Positions 24,480 to 32,375 of a stretch of DNA of 60,186 nucleotides are shown one piece after another. Every line of letters starts with the position of its first letter. Positions within the stretch are counted from its first letter, which is position 1. Under the pieces are notes generated by a model that was not told the DNA's origin, ran no database searches, and saw nothing but the letters and a program-made list of their open reading frames with translations. Where the stretch lies: positions 1 to 60,186 of the forward strand of contig NZ_JACWCT010000128.1 of assembly GCF_016613415.1 (NCBI RefSeq), written 5' to 3'. The stretch comes from Methylobacterium ajmalii. GTDB taxonomy: Bacteria > Pseudomonadota > Alphaproteobacteria > Rhizobiales > Beijerinckiaceae. Position numbers and translations under genes: made by a program.

Positions 24480-25529
24480 TCAACTGCGCCAGCGCAGCTC
24501 CCGCGGCTCGAGCGGATTGACGAAGGGCGCCGCCGCCTCGCGCGCCCGCAGGAACTCGCGCTTGAGGCTGAAATACCATTGCGACTGCACGTCGCTCTCG
24601 CCCATCAGCACCATGGCGGGCTTCCGGTCGAGGCCGCGCTGGGCGATCTGGAGCACGTCGCGGTCCTGGCCGAGGAACTGGCGCATCAGCGGCCGGGCGA
24701 CGGGCTTCAGCAGGTTGAGAGCCGGGATGTTCCAGTACATCGCGTTGATGAGCGCGGTGCGGCCGTTCGCCAGCGGTGCGGCGAAGGTGTAGTTCGCCAA
24801 GCGCTTCTCGCCGGCGGTGATCCGCTCGAGCCGCACGCCCGGCAGGCGGAACTCGATCTCGACCTCGGGGATCGAGCCGAGCAGGCGGTAGGCGAGGGAG
24901 GCGGTCTTCGCCGTGTGGCTCGTCATGGTGAAGCCGAAGGGCGAGGGCGCGAAGTGCTTCACCTTCTCCTTCATGGTCTTCGAGGGGCGCCACCACCACG
25001 AATCGTGGACGTAGGCGACGTGCGCCGGATCGACGAAGCTCAGCGCCACGAGGTCGAACGAGGCCTCGACCTCGAGGATCTCGACGAGCTGCCCGCAATA
25101 GTCGAAATCGACCTCCGGGATCGGCGGAGCCGTCTCCGGGGCGGCGCCGGCGGGGTTGGCGCTGGCATGCACCCAGATCAGGCCGGACTTTTCGGTCACC
25201 GCGAAGCGGGCGAGGCGGACGGAGGCGAAATTCGCGTCGTCCCGGCGGGCGAGCGCCGGAATCGCCGCGCAGGCGCCGTCGGGCCGGAACTGCCAGCCGT
25301 GGAACGGGCAGACGAGGTTGCCGTCGACGATCCGGCCGGCCGACAGCGCCATGCCGCGATGCGGGCAGCGGTCGCGCAGGGCGAACAGCGCGCCCGATTC
25401 CTCCCGCCCGACCACCACGGCCTCCTCGCCGAGGCTGACCGACCGCATGCCGCCGGGCCGGACGCTGCGGCTCTCGCCGACGCAGTACCAGACGTCGTCG
25501 AGCGCCCGGCGTATCGGATCCCCTGTCAT
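24480..25529 (-). CDS. Rieske non-heme iron oxygenase (aromatic-ring dioxygenase / demethylase-like) alpha subunit
   Basis: 349 residues from ATG 25529. Rieske [2Fe-2S] ligands are Cys55-x-His57 and Cys74-x2-His77 (DRCPHRGMALSAG ... NLVCPFHGW). The mononuclear iron site is in FVDPAHVAYVHDSWWW (His-x4-His with nearby Asp). This type demethylates or hydroxylates aromatic compounds (vanillate/pheophorbide-type oxygenases) and needs a reductase; no reductase gene is adjacent. The substrate is unknown. An in-frame extension upstream to 25733 is Pro/Arg-rich and not credible. It is on the same strand as the BLUF gene, 207 bp upstream of it. Confidence 0.9.
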   Translation of the reverse strand: MTGDPIRRALDDVWYCVGESRSVRPGGMRSVSLGEEAVVVGREESGALFALRDRCPHRGMALSAGRIVDGNLVCPFHGWQFRPDGACAAIPALARRDDANFASVRLARFAVTEKSGLIWVHASANPAGAAPETAPPIPEVDFDYCGQLVEILEVEASFDLVALSFVDPAHVAYVHDSWWWRPSKTMKEKVKHFAPSPFGFTMTSHTAKTASLAYRLLGSIPEVEIEFRLPGVRLERITAGEKRLANYTFAAPLANGRTALINAMYWNIPALNLLKPVARPLMRQFLGQDRDVLQIAQRGLDRKPAMVLMGESDVQSQWYFSLKREFLRAREAAAPFVNPLEPRELRWRS

Positions 25530-25759
25530 GCCGCTCCCACGCGATTCCCGTCGCGGCCGGCGCCACGCGCCCGGCCCGCCTTCCGGCCCGTCCTTAACCG
25601 ATCCTGCGGCGGCGTGCAGCGCCGGGATGGTCGCGGACGCGCGCTTCACGGAACGGTGAGCGGGGCCGTTCGTTAGCCTGCCGCAAGGCCGAGCGTGCCC
25701 GCCTTTCGCCCGCGCGGATGCGGGCAGCGCCACGCGAGCCCCAGACGGAGAACGACACG

Positions 25760-26188
25760 ATGAGCCTGCTCGGGACGATCGTCAGCAAGATCCTGCACCC
25801 CTTCGGCGGCGGCGACGCCCAGGCGCAGACGTCGGGTGATGCGCCCAAGACCGACACGTCCTCGGCGGGCGGGGCGCTCGGCGGCGGCTCGGACGCGGCG
25901 TCCGGCGGCGCGGTGCCGAAGGTCGACGGCAAGGTCGACGTCGAGGCGGTGCTCAACGACCTCGCCGGCAAGGCCGGCCAGCCGCTGAACTGGCGCACCT
26001 CGATCGTCGACCTGATGAAGCTGCTCCACCTCGACAGCAGCCTGTCGTCCCGCAAGGAGCTCGCCAAGGAGCTGAACTACACCGGCGACACCGAGGATTC
26101 GGCCACCATGAACGTGTGGCTGCACAAGCAGGTGATCAAGAAGCTCGAGGAGAACGGCGGCAAGGTGCCGGACGACCTCAAGGATTGA
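25760..26188 (+). CDS. DUF3597 domain-containing protein
   Basis: 142 residues from ATG 25760. It has an amphipathic N-terminus (MSLLGTIVSKILHPFG), a low-complexity Gly/Ser/Ala linker (residues 15-60), and the DUF3597 domain from VDVEAVLNDLAGKAGQPLNWR to the end, with SIVDLMKLLHLDSSLSSRKELAKEL and GDTEDSATMNVWLHKQVIKKL. The C-terminal half resembles a small helical LysM-independent domain of unknown role, sometimes fused to other modules. A good terminator follows 57 bp after the stop, so the gene is monocistronic. Confidence 0.88.
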   Translation: MSLLGTIVSKILHPFGGGDAQAQTSGDAPKTDTSSAGGALGGGSDAASGGAVPKVDGKVDVEAVLNDLAGKAGQPLNWRTSIVDLMKLLHLDSSLSSRKELAKELNYTGDTEDSATMNVWLHKQVIKKLEENGGKVPDDLKD

Positions 26189-26244
26189 TGCCGGCACGCG
26201 ATCCCGGCCGCCCGCGACGCGGGTGAATGGTACGCGCGAGAGGG

Positions 26245-26274
26245 GGCCCGTTCCGCAAAGGAGCGGGCCTTTCT
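26245..26274 (+). terminator. Rho-independent terminator of the DUF3597 gene
   Basis: GGCCCGTTCC (26245-26254) pairs with GGAGCGGGCC (26260-26269), one G:U pair, loop GCAAA, followed by TTTCT. The opposite PotF-like gene ends at 26288. Confidence 0.85.
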
Positions 26275-26287
26275 CGTGAGCGGGGCC

Positions 26288-27403
26288 TCAGCGCCCGGTG
26301 CGCACCCGGGTCCAGAGCCGGGTCACCAGCCGCTGGGTGCGGTCGTCGTAGGCGGTGTTGGTGAACAGGCGCCGGAACGTGGCGTCGTCCGGGTAGATCC
26401 CGGGATCCGACAGGATCTCGGGCTTGACCAGGGCCTTGGCCGCGAGGTTGCCGCTCGCATAGGCGACGAAGTTGGTGTTGGCCGCCGCAACTTCCGGCCG
26501 CATCATGAAGTCGATGAAGGCGTGCGCCTCCGCCGCGTGGGGGGCGTCCTTCGGGATCGCGAAGGAATCGAACCACATCAGCGCGCCCTGCTGCGGGATG
26601 ACGTAGGCGATGTCGACGTCGTTCTTCGCCTCGCGGGCGCGGCGGCGGGCCTGGAGCACGTCGCCCGAATAGCCGACCGACAGGCAGACGTCGCCGTTGG
26701 CGAGCTGGTTGATGTACTCGGAGGAGTGGAATTTCTGCACCGCGCCGCGGATGCGGAACAAAGCCTCGCCGGCCTTCTCGAGGTCGTCGACCCGTCGCGT
26801 GTCGGGCTTCAGCCCGATCGCCTGGAGCACGCTCGGAAAGATGTCCTCGGGGGCGTCCAGCATCGTGACGCCGCAATCCTTGAGCTTGGCGACCAGCTCC
26901 GGGCGCAGGACGATGTCCCAGGTGTTGAGCGGCTGTGTCGCGCCCAGGCGGGCACGCACCAGGGCGGTGTTCATGCCGATCCCGGTCGTGCCCCACATGT
27001 AGTCGACCGCGTAGGCGTTGCCCGGGTCGTAGACGGCGAGCCGCGCGGTCACCTCGGGCCAGGCGTGCTTGAGGTTCGGCAGCTTCGCCTTGTCGAGGGG
27101 CTGGAAGACGCCCGCCTTGATCAGCCGCTGCAGGAACGGGCCGGAGGGCACCACGATGTCGTAGCCCGAGCGGCCGGCGAGCAGCTTGGTCTCGACGATC
27201 TCGTTGGTGTCGTAGGTGTCGTAGACCACCTTGATGCCGGTCTCGCGCGTGAACGCGTCGAGCATCTTGGGGTCGATGTAGTCCGACCAGTTGTAGACGT
27301 TGACGACCCGCTCCGGCGCGGCCGCCGCGGGGCCGGCGGCCACCGCCGCGAGGGCGAGGAGGCAGGCCGAGGCCCGCAGGAGACCGCGCCGGAGCAGCCG
27401 CAT
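26288..27403 (-). CDS. Polyamine ABC transporter substrate-binding protein (PotF/PotD-like)
   Basis: 371 residues. Signal peptide 1-29 (LLALAAVAAGPAAA). Mature start ERVVNVYNWSDYIDPKML is the classic PotF/PotD opening with the polyamine-contacting Trp-Ser-Asp-Tyr. Further matches: DTYDTNEIVETKLLAGRSGYDIVVPSG, YMWGTTGIGMN, LDAPEDIFPSVLQAIGL, and IPQQGALMWFDSFAIPKDAPH (ligand Asp). It binds putrescine or a similar diamine in the periplasm. No potGHI genes are near, so the membrane partners must be elsewhere. It is transcribed together with the upstream RidA gene, 3 nt apart. Confidence 0.93.
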   Translation of the reverse strand: MRLLRRGLLRASACLLALAAVAAGPAAAAPERVVNVYNWSDYIDPKMLDAFTRETGIKVVYDTYDTNEIVETKLLAGRSGYDIVVPSGPFLQRLIKAGVFQPLDKAKLPNLKHAWPEVTARLAVYDPGNAYAVDYMWGTTGIGMNTALVRARLGATQPLNTWDIVLRPELVAKLKDCGVTMLDAPEDIFPSVLQAIGLKPDTRRVDDLEKAGEALFRIRGAVQKFHSSEYINQLANGDVCLSVGYSGDVLQARRRAREAKNDVDIAYVIPQQGALMWFDSFAIPKDAPHAAEAHAFIDFMMRPEVAAANTNFVAYASGNLAAKALVKPEILSDPGIYPDDATFRRLFTNTAYDDRTQRLVTRLWTRVRTGR

Positions 27404-27406
27404 CGG

Positions 27407-27766
27407 TCAGGCTCCGATCGCGGCGATGATCGAGATCTCGACCTTATATTGCGGGCCGGCGAGCTTGGCCTCGACGGTGGCGCGGGCCGGGGTGTGGCCG
27501 GCTGCGACCCAGCCGTCCCAGGCGCGGTTCATCTCGGCGAAGGTCGACATGTCGGCGAGGTAGATCGTGGCCGAGAGGAGCCGGCTCTTGTCGCTGCCGA
27601 CGCTGGCGAGCAGGGCGTCGATCTGGGCGAGGATGTCCTTGGTCTGCGCCTCGACGCCCTCGTCGTTCGAGACGTTGTCGGCGACCTGACCGGCCAGGTA
27701 GGCGGTGCCGTTATGGACCACGGCCTGGCTCATCCGGGGGCCGGTCTCGAAACGCGTGATGGTCAT
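27407..27766 (-). CDS. RidA/YjgF-family protein
   Basis: 119 residues from ATG 27766 with GGAGATCCCG upstream. Family features: VVHNGTAYLAGQVADN, the QTKDILAQIDALLASVGSDKSRLLSATIYLADMSTFAEMN core, and the C-terminal PARATVEAKLAGPQYKVEISIIAAI with the conserved Arg (PAR) of the enamine/imine deaminase site. RidA trimers clear reactive 2-aminoacrylate and related imines. Members paired with amino-compound catabolism genes often act on pathway-specific imines, so the close coupling with a putrescine-type binding protein suggests a role in amine or polyamine use (inference). Confidence 0.92.
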   Translation of the reverse strand: MTITRFETGPRMSQAVVHNGTAYLAGQVADNVSNDEGVEAQTKDILAQIDALLASVGSDKSRLLSATIYLADMSTFAEMNRAWDGWVAAGHTPARATVEAKLAGPQYKVEISIIAAIGA

Positions 27767-28132
27767 CGGGATCTCCAGGTAATTGACGGTCGGGGAGGCT
27801 TGCGGTCGAGCGCTCCGGCGCCTTGTGCCGTCGAAGGCGGGGCCGCGTAAAGGGCCCGGGCGGGAAACCCGGAACCGTCGAGGACAGGGCGGAGGAGGCG
27901 AGAGCGCCGACGAGCCGCGACCCGCCGAATCCGGGCGGCCGCGATGGCGCGAAGAATGTCCGCGCCCCGTCGTCGGCCTCACCCGGCGCGATCATCGGAT
28001 CGTGCGTCGACAGGCAAAGGGCGCCGGGCGGTGCGGCACAGGTCACCTGCCACGCCCCGACGGTGCCCGGTTCGCCATCGCCGCCCGGCATGCCGGGCGG
28101 GAGGCGCGACCGGTATACGCCCATCGCGACGT
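27767..28132. other. Intergenic stretch without a credible gene
   Basis: 366 bases between the RidA gene start and the end of the second Opp operon. Open frames exist on both strands but are Pro/Arg-rich shadows without homology I recognise. It must hold the RidA-PotF promoter near its left end and the transcription end of the OppD gene near its right end; no clear terminator is visible. Confidence 0.5.
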
Positions 28133-29152
28133 TCAGGCCGCGGGCGCGGTCCCGTCCAGGCGCACGCAGCGCGCCGCGTGCCCCGGGGCCACCGCCACCC
28201 GGGCCGGCAGGCCCTCGCGGCAGGCCGGCACGACGAGGCCGCAGCGCGGCTCGAACGGGCAGCCCGGGGGCGGGTCGGCGAGATCCGGGGGCGAGCCGGG
28301 AATCGTGGCGAGCCGCACGCCCTTGGGCGAATCGGGGGTGATGCGCGAGGCGAGCAAGCCTTGCGTGTAGGGATGGGCCGGCCGGCCGATCACCTCGCCG
28401 CTCGCTCCGACCTCCACGAGGTGGCCGCCATACATCACCGCCACACGGTCGGCGACCTGGACGGCCACGCCGACATCGTGGGTGACGAAGATGACGGCGA
28501 GGCCGAGGTCGCGCTGCAATTCCCGCAGCAGCAGCAGGATCTGGATCTGTACCGTGGCGTCGAGCGCCGTCGTCGGCTCGTCGGCGAGCAGCACCTTGGG
28601 CCGGCAGGCGAGCGCGAGCGCGATCATCGCGCGCTGGCGCATGCCGCCCGACATCTCGTGCGGGTAGGCGTCGAGGCGCCGGGCCGGGGAGGGGATGTGG
28701 ACGCGCTCGAACAGCTCCAGCGCCCGGGCGCGGCCGGCGGCGCGGGAGACGCCCTCGTGGCGCATCACGGCCTCGGCGATCTGGTCGCCGATGCGGTAGA
28801 CCGGATCGAGGGCGAGGCCCGGATCCTGGAAGATCATCGCGACGGTGCCGCCGCGATAGGCCGAGAGCGCCTTGCGCTTGAGGGACAGCACGTCGTGCCC
28901 GTCGACCCGCAGGTGCCCGGCGATGCGGGTGCGGGATTCCGGCAGGAGCCGCATCAGGGCCCGCAGCGTCACCGACTTGCCGGAGCCGGATTCGCCGAGG
29001 AGCGCCAGGGCCTCGCCGGCCCGGATCGAAAAATCGACCCCGCCGACCGCCCGGACGGGTTTTCGGCCGCCCAGGAAGTCGACCGTGAGGTCGCGGACCT
29101 CGATCAGGGCGTCGGAGGCGGTGCTGCCGGTCGCGCGAAGGGGTGCGTTCAT
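28133..29152 (-). CDS. Dpp/Opp ABC transporter ATP-binding protein (OppD/DppD-like)
   Basis: 339 residues. Walker A GESGSGKSVTLRAL, Q-loop MIFQDPGLALDPV, signature MSGGMRQRAMIA, Walker B VLLADEPTTALD, and switch His VIFVTHDVGVAV. The C-terminal oligopeptide domain has HPYTQGLLAS and the cysteine set CPFEPRCGLVVPACREG ... CVRL that binds a 4Fe-4S cluster in DppD-type proteins. It pairs with the OppF-like ATPase immediately upstream (7-nt gap) to energise the permeases. Last gene of the operon. Confidence 0.95.
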   Translation of the reverse strand: MNAPLRATGSTASDALIEVRDLTVDFLGGRKPVRAVGGVDFSIRAGEALALLGESGSGKSVTLRALMRLLPESRTRIAGHLRVDGHDVLSLKRKALSAYRGGTVAMIFQDPGLALDPVYRIGDQIAEAVMRHEGVSRAAGRARALELFERVHIPSPARRLDAYPHEMSGGMRQRAMIALALACRPKVLLADEPTTALDATVQIQILLLLRELQRDLGLAVIFVTHDVGVAVQVADRVAVMYGGHLVEVGASGEVIGRPAHPYTQGLLASRITPDSPKGVRLATIPGSPPDLADPPPGCPFEPRCGLVVPACREGLPARVAVAPGHAARCVRLDGTAPAA

Positions 29153-29159
29153 GTCAGCC

Positions 29160-30200
29160 TCACGCCGCCATCGGGACCGGGGGAGCCTCCGGGTGGCCGG
29201 AGCCCGCCGCCGCCATGTGGCAGGCGGCGAAGTGCGCGGGCGCCACCGGGTCGAGGCCGGGCTCGCGGGTGCGGCAGACCTCCGCGGCGAACTGGCAGCG
29301 GGTGTGGAAGCGGCAGCCCGGGGGCGGATTGATCGGGTTCGGCGGATCGCCGGTGAGCGGCGCTTCCTCCAGCCGCGCGTTCGGGTCGGTCGAGGGCTGG
29401 GAGGCCAGCAAAGCCGCCGTGTAGGGGTGGCGCGGGGTGCCGAGGATCGCGTCGGCCGGGCCGATCTCGGCGACGCGACCGAGATACATCACCATCACCC
29501 GGTCGGACATGAAGCGCACGACGTTGAGGTCGTGCGAGATGAAGATGTAGGTCAGGCCGAATTCCTGCTTGAGGTCGGTGAGCAGGTTGAGCACCTGCGC
29601 CTCCACCGACTTGTCGAGGGCCGAGACCGCCTCGTCGAGGATCAGGAGGCGCGGCTCGAGGGCGAGTGCGCGGGCGATGTTGACCCGCTGGCGCTGGCCG
29701 CCCGAGACCTCGTGCGGGTAGCGGCCGCCGAAGCGCCGCGGCTCCAACCCGACCCGGCGCAGGAGGTCGTGGGCCCGCGACAGGGCGGCGGCCGCGGACA
29801 GCCCGTGCGCCTTCGGGCCGAAGGCCACCGATTCCTCGACGGTGAGGCGCGGGTTGAGCGAGGCGTAGGAATCCTGGAAGACCATCTGCACCTGGCGGCG
29901 ATAGGCCTTCAGGTCGAGGGCGCGGGAACCGAGCAGCTCGCCGTCGAAGACGATGTCGCCCTTGTCCTGCCGGGCGATCTGCATCAGCAGGCGCGCCGTC
30001 GTCGACTTGCCGCAGCCGGATTCGCCGACGACGCCCAGCGTCTCGCCCTTCATCACGGAAAAGTCGACGCCGTCGACGGCGCGCACAGCCGGGCCCTTGC
30101 CGAACAGCCCGCCCTTGCCGGGAAAGTGCTTCACCAGGCCGTCGACGGTCAGCAGCGGCTGCGCGGGGCCGCCGCGGTCGCGGGGATCGAGGTCGGTCAC
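29160..30200 (-). CDS. Dpp/Opp ABC transporter ATP-binding protein (OppF/DppF-like)
   Basis: 346 residues from GTG 30200, which overlaps the DppC stop by 4 nt (GTGA); longer starts run into the permease gene. OppF hallmarks: LLTVDGLVKHFPGKGGLFGKG, Walker A GESGCGKSTTARL, VQMVFQDSYASLNPRLTV, signature VSGGQRQRVNIA, Walker B LLILDEAVSALD (Glu-Ala instead of the usual Glu-Pro), FISHDLNVV. The C-terminal cysteines CRFHTRCQFAAEVCRTREP ... CHMA match the cluster-binding tail. It works with the OppD-like ATPase as a heterodimer. Confidence 0.95.
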   Translation of the reverse strand: MTDLDPRDRGGPAQPLLTVDGLVKHFPGKGGLFGKGPAVRAVDGVDFSVMKGETLGVVGESGCGKSTTARLLMQIARQDKGDIVFDGELLGSRALDLKAYRRQVQMVFQDSYASLNPRLTVEESVAFGPKAHGLSAAAALSRAHDLLRRVGLEPRRFGGRYPHEVSGGQRQRVNIARALALEPRLLILDEAVSALDKSVEAQVLNLLTDLKQEFGLTYIFISHDLNVVRFMSDRVMVMYLGRVAEIGPADAILGTPRHPYTAALLASQPSTDPNARLEEAPLTGDPPNPINPPPGCRFHTRCQFAAEVCRTREPGLDPVAPAHFAACHMAAAGSGHPEAPPVPMAA

Positions 30201-31111
30201 TGGCGCACCTCCATGGCCGAGCGCAGGCCGTCCGACAGAAGGTTGAAGGAGATCGAGGTGAGGAAGATCATCACGCCGGGAAGCGCCGCCACCACCGGGT
30301 TGACGTAGATCGCGGTGCGCAGGGTGTTGAGCATCAAGCCCCATTCCGGCTCGGGCGGCTTCACGCCGAGGCCGAGGAAGGACAGGCCCGAGGCGAGGAT
30401 CATCGAGACCGAGATCAGGCTGGTGGCGTAGACGAAGACGGGGCCGAGCACGTTGCCGAGCACCTGGACGCGGACCACCGTGAACGGGTTCGCCCCCGAG
30501 ACCCGGGCAGCCTCGACGTAGTCGCGGTTGCGGATCTGCACCGTCACGCTCTCGGCGACGCGGGTGATCTGGGGCACGAACACGACGGTGAGCGACACGA
30601 TCGAGTTGAGGATGCCGGCACCGAGCGCCCCCGAGAGCGCGATGGCGAGGAGCACCGAGGGAAACGCGAAGAACACGTCGACCACGCGCATGATCACGGT
30701 GTTGACCCAGCCGCCGGCATAGCCGGCGAGGATGCCGAGGCCGGAGCCGACGAAGAACGCGATGACGACCGGCAGCACGCCCATGAACAGCGACAGGCGG
30801 CCGGCGTAGAGCAGGCGCGTGAGCATGTCGCGGCCGAGCTCGTCCGAGCCGAGCCAGTAGGTCGCGTCCCCGACATGGCGCAGGCGTCGGACCATCGAGC
30901 CCTTGAACGGGTCCATCGGCGCGATGAGCGGCGCGAAGATCGCCGCGAGCACGATGGCGAGGATGACGCAGGCCGCAGTCATCGCCACCGGATCGCGCAG
31001 GAGGCGGCGCAGCACGCTGCCCCAGTAGCCGCGCGAGGCGACCGCCGGGATCTCCGGAGGAGCGACCGCCGCGACCGGATCGCCGCTGGCGAGGGAGGTC
31101 TGGATGGTCAT
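30197..31111 (-). CDS. Dpp/Opp ABC transporter permease (DppC-like)
   Basis: 304 residues. First helix AACVILAIVLAAIFAPLIAPMDP, then directly WLGSDELGRDMLTRLLYAGR without the long insertion seen in the OppC-like protein at 2706-3872. The EAA loop is DYVEAARVSGANPFTVVRVQ. The end is SFLGLGVKPPEPEWGLMLN and FNLLSDGLRSAMEVRQ. Length and layout are those of ordinary dipeptide/glutathione-type DppC. It starts 4 nt after the DppB-like gene. Confidence 0.95.
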   Translation of the reverse strand: MTIQTSLASGDPVAAVAPPEIPAVASRGYWGSVLRRLLRDPVAMTAACVILAIVLAAIFAPLIAPMDPFKGSMVRRLRHVGDATYWLGSDELGRDMLTRLLYAGRLSLFMGVLPVVIAFFVGSGLGILAGYAGGWVNTVIMRVVDVFFAFPSVLLAIALSGALGAGILNSIVSLTVVFVPQITRVAESVTVQIRNRDYVEAARVSGANPFTVVRVQVLGNVLGPVFVYATSLISVSMILASGLSFLGLGVKPPEPEWGLMLNTLRTAIYVNPVVAALPGVMIFLTSISFNLLSDGLRSAMEVRQ

Positions 31112-31115
31112 GCTC

Positions 31116-32069
31116 TCACGCCCTCTCGATGCGGGGGTCCAGCGCGGTCTGCACCACGTCGACCAGGAGGTTGAGGGTCACGAAGAACATCGCGAGCACC
31201 AGGATCGTGCCCTGCAGCAGCGGCAGGTCGCGCTGGAAGATCGCGGCGTTGAGGAGGAAGCCGGTGCCCGGCCAGGCAAACACGGTCTCGATCAGGATCG
31301 AGCCGCCGAGCAGGTAACCGAGCTGCAGCCCCATGATGGCGATGGCGGTCGGCGCCGCGTTCTTGACGACGTGGCGAAAGACGCCGAACTCCGACAGGCC
31401 CTTGGCGCGCAACGCCTGGACGAAATCCTGGTGCAGGATGTCGCCGACGAGCGCCCGGACGGTGCGGGAGATCACCCCCATGGGGATCACCGACATGGTG
31501 ATGGCCGGGAGCAGGATGTAGCGCAGGTGCTCGAGGTCCGGGAACCAGTTGCCCGAGCCTTGCGGCCCCGCGCCCGTCGGCGGCAGCCAGCCGAGGGTGG
31601 CCGAGAAGATGATCACCAGGACGATGCCGAGCCAGTAGTGCGGCACGCTGACCCCGAACACCGCGATCGCCGAGGCGACCCGGTCGAGCCAGGAATCGCG
31701 GGCATAGCCGGCGACGAAGCCGAAGAAGGTGCCGAAGGTGAAGCCGATCAGCGTCGCCATCGAGGCGAGGATCAGGCTGTTGCCGACGGCGCGGCCGACC
31801 TCCGACAGGACCGGGCGGCCGGTGGCGATCGAGGTGCCGAGGTCGCCGTGCAGGATCTTCCAGAGCCACAGGCCGTACTGCACCGGCAGCGGCTTGTCGA
31901 AGCCGTAGGCCGACCGCATCTGCGCCTGCATCTCGGCGGTGGCGTCGACGGGCAGGATCGCGCTCAGGGGATCGCCGGGGGCGAGGTGGACGAGGAGGAA
32001 GCACACCAGGCTGACGCCCAGGGCGACCGGGGCGGCGTAGCCGATGCGCTTGAGGATGAAGAGGATCAT
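31116..32069 (-). CDS. Dpp/Opp ABC transporter permease (DppB-like)
   Basis: 317 residues. MILFILKRIGYAAPVALGVSLVCFLLVHLAPGDP is the DppB signature N-terminus. The long periplasmic loop with YGLWLWKILHGDLGTSI, the EAA loop (DFVQALRAKGLSEFGVFRHVVKNA) and the C-terminal LVDVVQTALDPRIERA are standard. It forms a heterodimer with the DppC-like permease. It is 306 bp from the binding-protein gene, a gap occupied by repeat B copy 2. Confidence 0.95.
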   Translation of the reverse strand: MILFILKRIGYAAPVALGVSLVCFLLVHLAPGDPLSAILPVDATAEMQAQMRSAYGFDKPLPVQYGLWLWKILHGDLGTSIATGRPVLSEVGRAVGNSLILASMATLIGFTFGTFFGFVAGYARDSWLDRVASAIAVFGVSVPHYWLGIVLVIIFSATLGWLPPTGAGPQGSGNWFPDLEHLRYILLPAITMSVIPMGVISRTVRALVGDILHQDFVQALRAKGLSEFGVFRHVVKNAAPTAIAIMGLQLGYLLGGSILIETVFAWPGTGFLLNAAIFQRDLPLLQGTILVLAMFFVTLNLLVDVVQTALDPRIERA

Positions 32070-32166
32070 GAGGCGGCGCCGTTTGTCGGGGTCGTGGTCC
32101 CGCCCGGCGTAGGACCGGGTGGGGTCGTGGTGTCTCCAGCGGATGTTCGACCGCTCTGTGCAACCC

Positions 32167-32321
32167 CTCCCACCCTCAACCTCATCCTGAGGTGCGGGGC
32201 GATCGAAGATCGCGGAGCCTCGAAGGAGGGCTCCAGAGAGCCCCGAGACTTCTGGAACCCTCCTCCAAGGTCAGTCCATCGTTGATGGACTGACACCTCG
32301 GGACGAAGTCGCGGGTGGGAG
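32167..32321. repeat. Repeat family B, copy 2 (long imperfect palindrome inside the dpp operon)
   Basis: Outer arms CTCCCACCCTCAACCTCATC (from 32167) and, as inverted partner, GTCGCGGGTGGGAG (to 32321) pair over about 28 positions with a few mismatches. The inner left arm GCCTCGAAGGAGGGCTCCAG (32217-32236) is nearly identical to copy 1. A small extra palindrome GTCCATC...GATGGAC is at about 32273-32290. It fills the gap between the binding-protein stop (32376) and the permease start (32069). Confidence 0.88.
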
Positions 32322-32375
32322 CAAAAAACCTCGTGCGCACCGGCCTCTGTCAAGCCGGTACAAATAAAATGCCAT

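Noticed and set aside
24272..24480. Idea that the BLUF gene and the Rieske gene form a light-controlled operon
   Set aside because: They share a strand but the 207-bp gap has room for a separate promoter and nothing in the sequence links them, so it is left as an open check only.
27711..28124. Minus-strand open frame of about 137 codons in the gap before the second Opp operon
   Set aside because: It overlaps the RidA start region in another frame, is Pro-rich and shows no domain or ribosome site.
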